64,000 nucleotides of DNA from Actinomadura_E scrupuli (GTDB lineage: Bacteria; Actinomycetota; Actinomycetes; Streptosporangiales; Streptosporangiaceae), in contig NZ_JBPCCU010000004.1 in assembly GCF_050971785.1 (NCBI RefSeq), positions 663,218 to 727,217 on the forward strand. The letters are read 5' to 3'. Under the pieces are notes generated by a model. That model was not told the origin of the DNA, searched no databases, and was given only the letters and a program-made list of their open reading frames with translations. Positions 44,079 to 53,003 of the stretch are shown here, one piece after another. How positions within the stretch are numbered: position 1 is the stretch's first letter; each line of letters opens with the position of its first letter. Position numbers and translations under genes: made by a program.

Positions 44079-45031
44079 CCAGTGATCCTGCCGCGCTGGA
44101 CTCGCGCGGCTGGTGGGCCGTGGTCGTCACCTACGAAGGCAAGATCACTTGCGCCCGTTTCGACACCGTACGGTCCGCGCCGCTGCCGGCCGCGCCGTGG
44201 GCCGGGGTGACCGGCTGGACCACCTCGCTGGACGAGAACGCCTACGTCAGCGGGGTGGCGAAGATCCGGGAGGCGATCGCCGACGGCATCGTCTACCAGG
44301 CCAACCTGTGCCGCATCCTGAGTGCGCCGCTGCCGCGCGGCGCGGATCTGACCGGCCTGGCGGTACGGCTCGCCCGCGGCAACCCGGCGCCCTACGCGGC
44401 GGCCATGCGGCTGCCCGGAATCCAGCTGGCGAGCGCGTCCCCGGAGCTTTACCTGTCCCGGGACGGGCGGACGGTCGAGTCGCGGCCGATCAAGGGCACC
44501 GGGCGCACCGCCGCCGACCTGCTCCCCAAGGACCAGGCCGAGAACGTCATGATCGTCGACCTGGTGCGCAACGACCTTGGCAGGGTCGCGGAGACCGGAT
44601 CCGTCACCGTGCCGGAGCTCTGCCGGATCGAGGAGCACCCGGGGCTGGTCCATCTCGTCTCGACGGTACGGGCCAGGCTGGCCCCGTCACAGGGGTGGCC
44701 GGAGTTGCTGCACGCCACGTTTCCTCCCGGTTCGGTGACCGGGACACCGAAATCCACGGCTCTGACGCTGCTGAATGAGTTCGAGCCGGTCCCCCGGGGC
44801 CCGTACTGTGGGGCCATCGGATGGGTCGATGCGGACTCCAGGCGCGGTGCCCTCGCGGTCGGCATCCGTACCTTCTGGGCCGAGGAAGGCCTGTTGAAGT
44901 TCGGTACCGGCGCCGGCATCACCTGGGGATCCGATCCGCGGCTGGAATGGCGCGAGACCGAACTCAAAGCGGCACGGCTTCTGGAGGTGGCAGGTGAAGG
45001 TCTGGTTGAACGGGGTCCTGTACGACCCTGA
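44021..45031 (+). CDS. pabB: Aminodeoxychorismate synthase component I-type chorismate-binding enzyme
   Basis: This 336-aa protein contains the chorismate-binding core only: DENAYVSGVAKIREAIADGI, YQANLCRILSAPLP, ASASPELYLSRDGRTVESRP, IKGTGRT, AENVMIVDLVRNDLGRV, and FPPGSVTGTPKSTAL. This is the short PabB form common in actinomycetes, lacking the N-terminal domain of longer homologues. It converts chorismate plus ammonia to 4-amino-4-deoxychorismate for folate p-aminobenzoate. The ATG at 44021 overlaps the arsR gene by 58 bases, and its end overlaps pabC by 38 bases. No partner amidotransferase (pabA) is in the window. Confidence 0.85.
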   Translation: MEDAFAHVGGVLATGLADLTSDPAALDSRGWWAVVVTYEGKITCARFDTVRSAPLPAAPWAGVTGWTTSLDENAYVSGVAKIREAIADGIVYQANLCRILSAPLPRGADLTGLAVRLARGNPAPYAAAMRLPGIQLASASPELYLSRDGRTVESRPIKGTGRTAADLLPKDQAENVMIVDLVRNDLGRVAETGSVTVPELCRIEEHPGLVHLVSTVRARLAPSQGWPELLHATFPPGSVTGTPKSTALTLLNEFEPVPRGPYCGAIGWVDADSRRGALAVGIRTFWAEEGLLKFGTGAGITWGSDPRLEWRETELKAARLLEVAGEGLVERGPVRP

Positions 45032-45818
45032 GCAGGCACGGGTGTCCGTCTTCGACCACGGGATGCTGGTGGGCGACGGAATCTTCGAAACGATCAAGGC
45101 CGTGCGCGGGGAGCCGTTCGCGCTCACCCGCCACCTGGACCGGCTGGCGGCCTCCGCCAAGGGCCTGGGGCTGGTGGCGCCCGACCTGGACGCCATCCGG
45201 CAGGGCACCCTGGACGTGCTCGCCTCGGCGCCCAAATGGCCGCTCGGCCGGATCCGCATCACCTACACCAGCGGCCCGGGCCCGCTCGGCTCCGACCGCG
45301 GGCCGGACGGCCCCACCGCGGTCGTCATCGCCCAGGAGCAGCAGCCGTTCCCGGCCACCGGGGACGTGACGGTCGTGCCCTGGCCGCGTAACGAGCGAGG
45401 GGCCCTCACCGGTCTCAAGACGACCTCGTACGGCGACAACGCCAAAGCGCTGGCCTACGCCAAGGAGCGCGGCGGCCAGGAGGCGATCTTCGGCAATCTG
45501 GCCGGTGACCTGTGCGAGGGCACCGGGTCCAATGTCTTCGTCGTACGGGACGGACGCTTGATCACACCGACGCTGGCGTCCGGCTGCCTGGCCGGGGTCA
45601 CCCGGGCGCTCGTGCTGGAGTGGTTCGGCGGCGAGGAGGCCGACCTGCCGCTGGAGGAGTTCTACAGCGCGGAGGAGGCGTTCCTGACCTCGACCACCCG
45701 GGACGTACAGCCGATCAAGATGGTCGACTCCACGGAGCTCCCCGTGGCGCCGGGCCCGATCACCACCAAGGCCATGGAGGTCTTCGCCGCGCGTGGCGCC
45801 GAGTTCGTCGACCCCTGA
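44994..45818 (+). CDS. pabC: Aminodeoxychorismate lyase (PLP fold-type IV)
   Basis: This 274-aa class-IV aminotransferase-fold protein has DHGMLVGDGIFETIKAVRGE at the N-terminus, PLP lysine K142 in TGLKTTSYGDNAKALAYAKE, then GNLAGDLCEGTGSNVFVVRD and LASGCLAGVTRALVLEW. It removes pyruvate from aminodeoxychorismate to give p-aminobenzoate. The GTG start at 44994 follows GGAGGTGGCAG and lies inside the end of pabB, so the two form a coupled unit. Close relatives include D-amino acid and branched-chain aminotransferases; the pabB context decides the call. Confidence 0.85.
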   Translation: MKVWLNGVLYDPEQARVSVFDHGMLVGDGIFETIKAVRGEPFALTRHLDRLAASAKGLGLVAPDLDAIRQGTLDVLASAPKWPLGRIRITYTSGPGPLGSDRGPDGPTAVVIAQEQQPFPATGDVTVVPWPRNERGALTGLKTTSYGDNAKALAYAKERGGQEAIFGNLAGDLCEGTGSNVFVVRDGRLITPTLASGCLAGVTRALVLEWFGGEEADLPLEEFYSAEEAFLTSTTRDVQPIKMVDSTELPVAPGPITTKAMEVFAARGAEFVDP

Positions 45819-45892
45819 TCCTCTCCTGATCCTCTCCTGGGCGGAGGGGGCCGGCGGGCCTGGCGACGCCGGCCGATCATCGCTGGGGCCGG

Positions 45893-46855
45893 TCAGCGGC
45901 ACGGGGTGTACGGCTGGTCCGTCAGCCGGGCGTCGCCGCCCTTCTTGATGGAGTTGAAGTGCCAGGTGGCGGTGGCCTGGGGGCAGAAGCGCGAGGGCGG
46001 CCGGCTGTACTCCACCTGGAAGACGGGCTTGCCCGCGCTGATGAACAGCGCGAGGTTGCCGCATTCGGCGTACTGGAAGCACTGCTCGTTGACGGCGTAG
46101 TCGAACGAGGAGACCAGCTGGGGGATCTGGCTGAGATCGTTCTTCAGCGCGACGGACAGGCCGTGACGGTGCGCCAGGCCGGCGAGGGCCCGGTTGTACT
46201 CGAGCTGGGTGGCGGCGCTGATGTCCCAGCCGGTGACGGCCCGGCCGTCCTCGTAGGCGTTGACGACGTCGAACTCGACTCCGTCGAAGCCGGCCCGGGC
46301 GCAGGCGCGGACGCGGGCACCCTGGGCGGCCAGCAGGAAGTCGCGCTGGCCCCGGTCGTTGTTGATGTTGGCATACCTCTCGTCCGGGAAACCCGGATAG
46401 GGCTTCCCGATCAGTGAGTGCCCGTGGGCGTCGTCCCACTCGACGAACCTCCGGTAGTCGGGCCGCCCCTTCTCGATCCCGCCCGCGTCGACGTAGCAGA
46501 TCGCCCGGGCTCCGCCGGCGTGGATCGCCCGCACCGCGGCCGTGTTGAGCGTGCCGTTGTCGCCGGTGACGGCCGCGTCGGCGTACAGGTCGATGTCGAA
46601 CACCTCGGGCCGGACGCAGGCGCCACCCTGGTAGGGCCGCCGGCAGATGCCGACGTTGACGCCGCCGGTCGCGGGGTACGCCGGGTCGCCCGACAACTGG
46701 TACTGCCACCGGCTGCGCAGAGCGGGATGCCAGATCGCCTGGTGGCGGGCCGGCCCCGCCGGGGTGGCGACGGCGGTCCCCGCCGTCAGCAGCAGCAGGA
46801 GCAGTGCCGCCGCGGTGGCGCAGGCGTACGCCGTCCCTTGCCTCGTGCGGTCCAT
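45893..46855 (-). CDS. Secreted GH114-like endo-alpha-1,4-polygalactosaminidase
   Basis: This 320-aa protein has a signal peptide (basic MDRTRQGTAYACAT, hydrophobic LLLLLLTAGTAVATPA). The mature domain matches glycoside hydrolase family 114: FDIDLYADAAV, GGARAICYVDAGGIEKGRPD, GYPGFPDERYANINND-like region, AGFDGVEFDVVNAYEDGRAV with the catalytic Asp/Glu, and LKNDLSQIPQLVSSFDYAVN. GH114 enzymes cut galactosamine-containing polymers, including biofilm or cell-surface polysaccharides. It is convergent with pabC. Confidence 0.85.
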   Translation of the reverse strand: MDRTRQGTAYACATAAALLLLLLTAGTAVATPAGPARHQAIWHPALRSRWQYQLSGDPAYPATGGVNVGICRRPYQGGACVRPEVFDIDLYADAAVTGDNGTLNTAAVRAIHAGGARAICYVDAGGIEKGRPDYRRFVEWDDAHGHSLIGKPYPGFPDERYANINNDRGQRDFLLAAQGARVRACARAGFDGVEFDVVNAYEDGRAVTGWDISAATQLEYNRALAGLAHRHGLSVALKNDLSQIPQLVSSFDYAVNEQCFQYAECGNLALFISAGKPVFQVEYSRPPSRFCPQATATWHFNSIKKGGDARLTDQPYTPCR

Positions 46856-47070
46856 GATGATCGACCTCCCCGTGACTACGTCGAGTCACAGAGATTAACC
46901 AAGGGTGGTGACAGTCCTGGGCGCCCTCTGGCGGGCCCGTGGGGAGGGGGCCGGCGCGGGGACGCGGGGGAGGGGCGCGGCGCCGTCCGCGGGTTGCGTC
47001 ACGCCGCAGGTTGGAACTTTGTAACGCAATAGGTCTTCAATGATCGGGCGCGGGTGTCCAGACTGAGCAC

Positions 47071-48477
47071 GTGTACGACTTCGACCTCCTTGTGATCGGA
47101 TCGGGCCCCGGCGGCCAGAAGGCGGCGATCGCGGCCGCCAAACTGGAGCGGCGGGTCGCCATCGTGGAACGACGCCACATGATGGGAGGCGTCTGCATCA
47201 ACACCGGAACGATCCCCTCCAAGACCCTCCGCGAGGCCGTGCTCTACCTCACCGGGCTCAACCAGCGGGAGCTGTACGGGCAGAGTTACCGGGTGAAGGA
47301 CGAGATCACCGTCGCCGACCTCGGCATGCGCACCCAGCATGTCATCGGTCGGGAGATCGACGTGATCCGCAGCCAGCTCGCCCGCAACCGCGTCACGCTC
47401 TTCAACGGCACCGCGCGCTTTCTCGATCCGCACACGATCGGCATCGAGGACGCCACGGGTGACCGGGAGCAGAAGGTCACGGCCGAGAAGATCGTCATCG
47501 CGACCGGCACCAGCCCGGCCCGGCCTTCCACGGTGGAGTTCGACGACGCCACGATCATCGACTCGGACGCCGTCTTCCACATGGATCACGTCCCGGACAC
47601 CATGGTGGTCGTCGGAGCCGGGGTGATCGGGATCGAGTACGCCTCGATGTTCGCGGCCCTCGGGACCAAGGTGACCGTCGTCGAGCGGCGGGAGCGGATG
47701 CTGGAGTTCTGCGATCTGGAGATCGTGGAGGCCCTGAAATACCACCTGCGGGACCTGGCGGTCACCTTCCGGTTCGGCGAGAGCGTGGCCGCGGTCGAGA
47801 AGCGCCCGCGAGGCACGATCACGGTGCTGGAGAGCGGCAAGAAGATCCCCGCGGACACGGTGATGTACTCCGCAGGCCGCCAGGGGGTGACCGACAACCT
47901 CGATCTGACCGCCGCGGGGCTGGCCGCCGACAACCGGGGCCGGATCACGGTCGACGAGTACTTCCGCACCGAGGTGCCGCACGTCTACGCGGTGGGGGAC
48001 GTCATCGGCTTCCCCTCGCTGGCCGCCACCTCCATGGAGCAGGGCCGGCTGGCGGCCCAGCACGCCTGTGGCGAACCGGTCCGCAGCGTCCACCAGCTCC
48101 AGCCGATCGGGATCTACACGATCCCCGAGATCAGCTTCGTCGGCAGGACGGAGGACGATCTCACCGCCACCAAGGTGCCCTTCGAGGTCGGGGTCTCCCG
48201 CTACCGCGAGCTCGCCAGGGGGCAGATCATCGGCGATTCGTACGGAATGCTCAAGCTGCTGGTGTCCCCGGACGACCGGTCACTACTGGGTGTCCACGTT
48301 TTCGGTACAGGGGCCACTGAGCTGGTGCATATCGGGCAGACGGTGATGGGCTGCGGTGGCACGATCGACTACCTGGTGGACGCGGTCTTCAACTACCCGA
48401 CGCTCGCGGAGTCGTACAAGGTCGCGGCGCTCGACGCCATGAACAAGATGCGGCAGATCGCCCGGCTCAGCGAGTGA
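47071..48477 (+). CDS. sthA: Soluble (Si-specific) NAD(P)+ transhydrogenase
   Basis: This 468-aa flavoprotein of the pyridine nucleotide-disulfide oxidoreductase superfamily has an FAD-binding IGSGPGGQKAAIAAAK, MMGGVCINTGTIPSKTLREA (only one Cys, so no redox disulfide, as in SthA and unlike lipoamide dehydrogenase), NAD-binding VVVGAGVIGIEYASMFAALG, VYAVGDVIGFPSLAATSMEQ, and a C-terminal dimer domain with ELVHIGQTVMGCGGTIDYLV. It equilibrates NADH and NADPH pools in the cytoplasm. GTG start at 47071; the ribosome site is weak. Monocistronic by context. Confidence 0.9.
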   Translation: MYDFDLLVIGSGPGGQKAAIAAAKLERRVAIVERRHMMGGVCINTGTIPSKTLREAVLYLTGLNQRELYGQSYRVKDEITVADLGMRTQHVIGREIDVIRSQLARNRVTLFNGTARFLDPHTIGIEDATGDREQKVTAEKIVIATGTSPARPSTVEFDDATIIDSDAVFHMDHVPDTMVVVGAGVIGIEYASMFAALGTKVTVVERRERMLEFCDLEIVEALKYHLRDLAVTFRFGESVAAVEKRPRGTITVLESGKKIPADTVMYSAGRQGVTDNLDLTAAGLAADNRGRITVDEYFRTEVPHVYAVGDVIGFPSLAATSMEQGRLAAQHACGEPVRSVHQLQPIGIYTIPEISFVGRTEDDLTATKVPFEVGVSRYRELARGQIIGDSYGMLKLLVSPDDRSLLGVHVFGTGATELVHIGQTVMGCGGTIDYLVDAVFNYPTLAESYKVAALDAMNKMRQIARLSE

Positions 48478-48535
48478 CCCGGCGCCGTACGGCTCGCTCC
48501 GGCTGGTGCCAGGCCACCATGGGCCGAACGGGGGC

Positions 48536-48964
48536 TCAGGAGGGCCAGAGCAGGTTCTCGAGCTCGGTCACGAGGTCGACGAACTCCGACTCGTGCCCCG
48601 CGGGGACGATGTCGTACGTCCGGTGCAGGAAGTCGGCCAGCGGCGCCAACGGGGCCTCGAACAGCGCGTTGCCGAAGGGGGAGGAGAGCGACAGGTTGAG
48701 CGTGCGATCCGAGTCGTGGCTGGCCGGCCAGACCTGGACGTCGCCCTCGCCGACCCTGCGCACGATGCCGACCGTCAGCAACTCCCGAGCAAAGATCCAC
48801 TCCACGGGCTCGTCGTTGCCGACGTAGAAGGCCATGCTGATGGCGTAGGGATCGTCCGCCGCGTACTCCAAGGTGGCCAGCAGGGGGACCGTCGTGCGGT
48901 CGGGAACCACGAGCCGAAGGCCAAGCTCCGCGGAGACTGTGATGCTGCTGCTGTTCATCGCCAT
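48536..48964 (-). CDS. SsgA-like sporulation/cell-division protein
   Basis: This 142-aa protein matches the SsgA-like (SALP) family: VPLLATLEYAADDPYAISMA, FYVGNDEPVEWIFARELLTV, RRVGEGDVQVWP, and LSLSSPFGNALFEAPLAPLA. These proteins guide septum placement in sporulating aerial hyphae (SsgB recruits FtsZ), and are confined to morphologically complex actinomycetes. The sequence is closest in style to SsgB. The start may be at 48964 or two codons later. It is transcribed toward sthA (convergent). Confidence 0.9.
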   Translation of the reverse strand: MAMNSSSITVSAELGLRLVVPDRTTVPLLATLEYAADDPYAISMAFYVGNDEPVEWIFARELLTVGIVRRVGEGDVQVWPASHDSDRTLNLSLSSPFGNALFEAPLAPLADFLHRTYDIVPAGHESEFVDLVTELENLLWPS

Positions 48965-49126
48965 TCCTTCAGACGTGGGTCCCGCTACGCGCAGGGCGCT
49001 CCGATGGGAACATCGCTCCCTCCCACGGGTCTCCCCGCGATATATGACGCGTAACTGAGAAAACTTGTGGGAACATTCCCTCGCCGCCCCTCGATGTGAC
49101 CCATCTCACCATCTGAGATATGGGTG

Positions 49127-49139
49127 TTGACCTGGTCAA
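49127..49139. promoter_or_regulatory. TTGACC-T-GGTCAA palindrome upstream of the SsgA-like gene
   Basis: A perfect 13-base palindrome about 165 bases upstream of the SsgA-like start in an otherwise gene-free 332-base region (48965-49296). TTGACC on either strand could also serve as a -35 element; no matching -10 stood out. Possible regulator-binding site. Confidence 0.3.
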
Positions 49140-49296
49140 ACACGGGCGTTCCGGGTGCCTGGGCGGGCACCTGGCCCGCGCCGGTGGCTACGGCCGCAGC
49201 CCTTGGGTATGGGACGTATGAGGTAGACGTTTAGTTGCATAACCATGCTGGTAGGCGCAAACTGGCCATTCTTTGGTCTAGAGCGGGGGGACGTCG

Positions 49297-49698
49297 TTGA
49301 GCGGCGAAAGACAGGCCGAGGCTTCAGGCCTGCGCGGTCAACTGATCCGGTTCCGGGAGTGGGTGCGCCGCCACCCGGTTCTCAACACGACCTGGCAGAT
49401 CGGCGTCTTCGCCGTCGGGGTGACCGTGCTCGCCGCCGGCATCGCCATGCTCGTGCTGCCCGGACCGGGCTGGGTCGCCATCTTCCTCGGGTTCGCGATC
49501 CTGGCCACCGAGTTCGCCTGGGCCCAGAGCGCCCTCCACAAGGCCAAGCAGGCGGCCCAGCGGGCCAAGGACAAGACCCTGGACCCCGCCGTCCGGCGCC
49601 GCAACACGATCATCGCCGTGGTCCTCGGAGTGCTGGCCGGAATCGCGATCGTCGTCTACCTGGCCGTCCTCGGCTTCAACCTGCCCTGGAACGCATGA
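49297..49698 (+). CDS. PGPGW-motif membrane protein (TIGR02611-like)
   Basis: This 133-aa protein starts with TTG at 49297 behind a GGGGGGA run. Three hydrophobic segments are visible: WQIGVFAVGVTVLAAGIAML, GWVAIFLGFAILATEFAWAQ and IIAVVLGVLAGIAIVVYLAV. The first two are joined by the family signature VLPGPGW. A basic, Lys/Ala-rich cytoplasmic loop (KAKQAAQRAKDK) follows. It is a small conserved actinomycete membrane protein without known function. Confidence 0.8.
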   Translation: MSGERQAEASGLRGQLIRFREWVRRHPVLNTTWQIGVFAVGVTVLAAGIAMLVLPGPGWVAIFLGFAILATEFAWAQSALHKAKQAAQRAKDKTLDPAVRRRNTIIAVVLGVLAGIAIVVYLAVLGFNLPWNA

Positions 49699-49801
49699 TC
49701 GCCACTCCGTCGGCCGGTGTCCGGTGGCGGTGAGCGCGCGAGGACCCCTCCGGATACGCTAATCTTGGCGAGCAACGGAACGCCGCACGGCGGGTCGTCC
49801 C

Positions 49802-49873
49802 GGGCGATTAGCTCAGGGGGAGAGCGCTTCGTTCACACCGAAGAGGTCACTGGTTCGATCCCAGTATCGCCCA
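49802..49873 (+). tRNA. tRNA-Val(CAC), likely integration target
   Basis: Acceptor GGGCGAT/ATCGCCC, anticodon loop TTCACAC between CTTCG/CGAAG, T-arm GGTTCGATCCC. Complete, 72 nt. An integrase gene ends about 220 bases beyond its 3' end, pointing at it, the usual layout at an occupied tRNA attachment site. Confidence 0.95.
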
Positions 49874-49907
49874 CCCGGGAGTTTCGCCAGGTCACAGACC
49901 TGTAAGA

Positions 49908-49937
49908 GGGCCCTCTCCGATCTTCGGAGGAGGGCCT
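49908..49937 (+). terminator. Hairpin behind tRNA-Val(CAC)
   Basis: GGGCCCTCTCCG pairs with CGGAGGAGGGCC with one bulge, followed by TTCGTTCG. Typical tRNA terminator position, about 35 bases after the gene. Confidence 0.65.
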
Positions 49938-50039
49938 TCGTTCGTTGTTGGGGCAGATTTGGGGCATGATCTTGCCCCACCTCCAAATGTGTTCAGCAGA
50001 ACCGGCCTCCGTTGGTCACTCGGTGTGGCCTGGTGCCGG

Positions 50040-50082
50040 AAGGGGCGCGGTGGTCCGGTCGTGCCGGTTCACCGCGCCCCTT
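50040..50082 (-). terminator. Perfect 13-bp hairpin behind the integrase gene
   Basis: AAGGGGCGCGGTG (50040-50052) is the exact reverse complement of CACCGCGCCCCTT (50070-50082). It lies just after the integrase stop on the minus strand and could work in both directions. Confidence 0.75.
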
Positions 50083-50094
50083 CGTTGCTGGGTG

Positions 50095-51514
50095 TCAGGC
50101 GGTCTTGATGGAGATCACCTCTTTGCTGGTGTCCTGCCTCGCGGCGAGGAGCTCGGCCATCAGGGGGAGCGGTGAGGTGGGGGACAGGTTCGCTCGTTCG
50201 TCGAGTGCGGCCTCCCAGCGGTGCTGGAGTTTGGTCTTGAGTTCGTTGCGCATGGTGTCGGAGACGTGGGTGTAGACGCCGCGGATGCCCGGGACGATGT
50301 GTCCGAGGCGGTCGGCCTGGAGGACCTCGGGGATGCCATCTTCGGCCATCCAGGTCTTGTGGCCGTGGCGTAGCCCGTGCGGGGTCAGCCGCTGCAGGGT
50401 CGGCAGCCATGACGCCAGTGGCGTCTCGGCCGGGACGGGCTTGTGTCCGCGTCCGTGGGGTGGGTGGAAGGGTTTGCCGGGTTCGGCGGCCGGCCAGGGT
50501 GGTAGTGGCGTTCCCGGCCATTGCGTGATGTCCACCAGGACGGGCCGGTCCGGTCGCTGGCTCTGCTGCGGGAAGCGGCCGTGGGTGGCGGGGTGGAAGA
50601 TCCGCCGCGAGTAGTTGCTGCGCCGGTGGTGGCCGGAGTCGGGGCCGAGGAACAGGTACTGGCCCATCCCCCCGCATGCGGGGTCCAGGTCGCCGCATGC
50701 GCACCGTCCGGCGCGCTTGACCTGTCGTGAGACGAGTCCGGCGAGGAAGGGTGGCAGGTCGACGGCCCGGTAGGACTCGTCCTTGGGCGGCGACTTTTCG
50801 AGTCGGCCGGCGAACTCGCGGAGTTGCCAGTCGATCTGGATCTGCCCCGAGTCGGCAGTACGGCCGCTCCAGGCCCATGACCTCGCCCCAGCGCATCCCG
50901 GTGTAGGCGGTGAGGATGATCAGGATGAAGTCGTCCTCCTGACCTGACAGCAGTCCGCATCGTTCGGCGAGGTGCAGCACCTGCAGGGGCGTCGCCCAGG
51001 CCTTCTCCGGGCCCCGGTGGGCGTGGGCTCGCCGGGTGCGTTTGCGGCCGCGGCCTTTGCGTTTCTCGGCGGCGTTGACGGGGACCAGCCCGCGGTCCTT
51101 GGCATCGCCCAGGATGGTGCCCAGCATGGAGCGGGCATCGGAGGCCGTGCGATGGGAGAACCCTTTCGTCCGGGTCCGTTTCTCCCAGGCGATGATCTCC
51201 TCGGGGCTGGTGAAGGTGTTCACGGGCCGATCGCCGAACACCGGCACGATGTGATGATCGATCAGGTACCGGTATTTGAGCTCGGTGGTCGGCTCGATGT
51301 CCTGTCCCGACCACCACAGCTCGATCCAGTCCGCGAGTAACGCCGCCCCGTCACGGGGGTCGTGCCACTCTCTTCGCCGCACCCGCGCCTCCTGGTCGTT
51401 GGCCCAGTCCAGCGCAGCCTGCTTGGTCTCGAACCCCGACTCCGATCCCCGGGTGCCGTCCGGCCGCTGGAATCGCGCCCGCCACACCTTGCCTCGCTTC
51501 TCCACGTTCGCCAT
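50095..51514 (-). pseudogene. Tyrosine integrase with a one-base frameshift
   Basis: The N-terminal part reads MANVEKRGKVWRARFQRPDG through the arm- and core-binding domains (YRYLIDHHIVPVFGDRPVNT) to the first catalytic Arg in TAYTGMRWGEVMGLE. At about 50847, within CTCGGGGCAG, the frame shifts by one; dropping one G of the run restores GQIQIDWQLREFAGRLEKSP. The second frame continues with MGQYLFLGPDSGHHRR, the HGLRHGHKTWM box, DRLGHIVPG and the nucleophile in RGVYTHV. Apart from the extra G it is a complete protein of about 473 aa of the actinomycete integrative-element type. The shift could be real or a homopolymer sequencing error. Confidence 0.85.
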
Positions 51515-51572
51515 GGGTACCTCCTACGTGTTGGTGAGTTGAACTGAGTTGATCGTGAACCCCGGGCCCTGC

Positions 51573-51782
51573 TCAGACCCGTCCACGCGGTCGATGACGC
51601 ACGGACGGTCGTTTGGCACCGGCTCCGATGATCGCGGCGATGTCCTCGTCGCTGAATCGCAAGTGCTTGCCGATGAAGGTGCACGCGATCGCGCGGGCAC
51701 TGGCCTTCTTGCGCAGCCAGGACTCGCGCACCTGCAACATCTGCGCGGCCTCGGCCGGGGTGTACAGCCGAAGTCCCGTCAT
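51573..51782 (-). CDS. Excisionase-like helix-turn-helix protein
   Basis: This 69-aa protein has MTGLRLYTPAEAAQMLQVRE, then SWLRKKASARAIACTFIGKH and LRFSDEDIAAII, the MerR-like winged helix of small excisionases (HTH_17). The start at 51782 was preferred because upstream residues are not family-like. It lies 58 bases upstream of the integrase on the same strand, the normal xis-int order. It should direct element excision together with the integrase, if the latter is functional. Confidence 0.8.
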   Translation of the reverse strand: MTGLRLYTPAEAAQMLQVRESWLRKKASARAIACTFIGKHLRFSDEDIAAIIGAGAKRPSVRHRPRGRV

Positions 51783-52336
51783 CGGCGCCGCTCGCCTTGG
51801 TGGGTTCGGCCGCCCTGACTGCGGTGATGCCACTCTGCGGCTTCACGTGGGCTGGGGGTTCGGTCGTTCTGCAAGATCATGTTCTACCTCTTTCGGCTGC
51901 CGCAGAGCCTTCTCGCTGCGAAGGACCTGGCTGTGCGGCCTAGTTCTATGGAGTCATGTGCACGCCTCTCAGTTGGTTTGAAGTTAACTACGCTCCATCA
52001 GATCACGTAGAGCCCATTCATGGCTACTCTCTGCTCAAGCATGTAGTGCGGGCATGTCGGCTGTCTGCGGATTCAAGATCTTCGTGTTGGACCGGGGCAT
52101 CAGTGGCATCGCCGGTTCCTCTGATGCCGCGGCGCGAAGCGGCTCCCGCAGATGCTCGACCGGGGCGCGGCCTCTGAGTTCCACGTCTCCCGGGACTCTG
52201 GCCAGAGCGGTATCAGCTGGCCTGGCATCAGCCGTGCGTCTTCGCCCGGGAGGCACTGGCAGCGAGTTCCAGGCCAAGAGCTTCACGCCCTGGTCCTTGT
52301 CGCCGAAGTCCGGAGAATCGCAGCCGCTCCGCGGAG
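51783..52336. other. No gene recognised, 554 bases
   Basis: It probably includes the xis leader: a lower-GC patch near 51975-52015 carries the short inverted repeat CTACG...CGTAG. The rest has no convincing coding pattern and merges into decayed transposase sequence. Confidence 0.35.
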
Positions 52337-52998
52337 ATGCCGACAGCCCCGGCCTGTGCGGTCCGCCGCACTGGTGCGCTCGCCGAACGCACCCGGCAGC
52401 GGCACGCCACTGTCCATGCCCTACTGGGCGGAGGGCTCGGGCTGGGCGCATGCGCTCACCATCTGGGCTGGGGCATGAACACCGTCAAACGCTCCGCCCG
52501 CGCCGCATCGGCCGACGACCTGCTGCGCCCACCGCAATACCGCCAGGAGTTGGTCGACCCCTACCGCGACCACCCGCGCAGACGCCTCACCCACGAGCCC
52601 GCCGCGCCGGTGCCCCGTCTGCTGGCCGAGATCCGCGACTCGGCTATCCCTGCGGCGCGAACCTGCTGGTGCGCTACCTCAGCCAAGGCCGCGCTGACCC
52701 CGAGCACACTCAGCCCCTCACCCCGCCAGATGGTGTCCTGGCTCATGACCCGACCAAAAGATCTCCCCGTACACCGACGCCGTCACCTGGACGAGCATTC
52801 CTTCGTTCACGGCCTCCACAACACGAACAAGCCGTCATCGCCGGGCTGACCTTCCACGGAAGGCACAAACACCAAGGTCAAACTCCTGAAACGACAGATG
52901 TACGGCCGAGCCGGCTTCCCTCTGCTCCGGCAGAGAATCTTGCTCTCGTAGACCATAGAGGAACTCAGCGTCACCACCGGATTCGTGCCAGAGCCCAT
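52337..52998 (+). mobile_element. Decayed ISL3-family transposase, remnant 1
   Basis: Codons scattered over all three plus-strand frames match ISL3 transposases in order: TRQRHATVHALLGGGLGLG, HHLGWGMNTVKRSARAASAD, EPAAPVPRLLAEIRD, YPCGANLLVRYLSQGRADPE, PRQMVSWLMTRPKDLPVHRR, and the C-terminus KRQMYGRAGFPLLRQRILLS with its stop near 52950. The N-terminal part is missing and several frameshifts are present, so it is inactive. A terminal-repeat-like GGATTCGTGCCAGAGCC ends it at about 52996. Confidence 0.75.
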
Positions 52999-53003
52999 TT
53001 AAC

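Noticed and set aside
45810..45842. Short direct repeat CTGATCCTCTC twice after pabC
   Set aside because: Only two copies of about 11 bases; too short to call a meaningful repeat or site.
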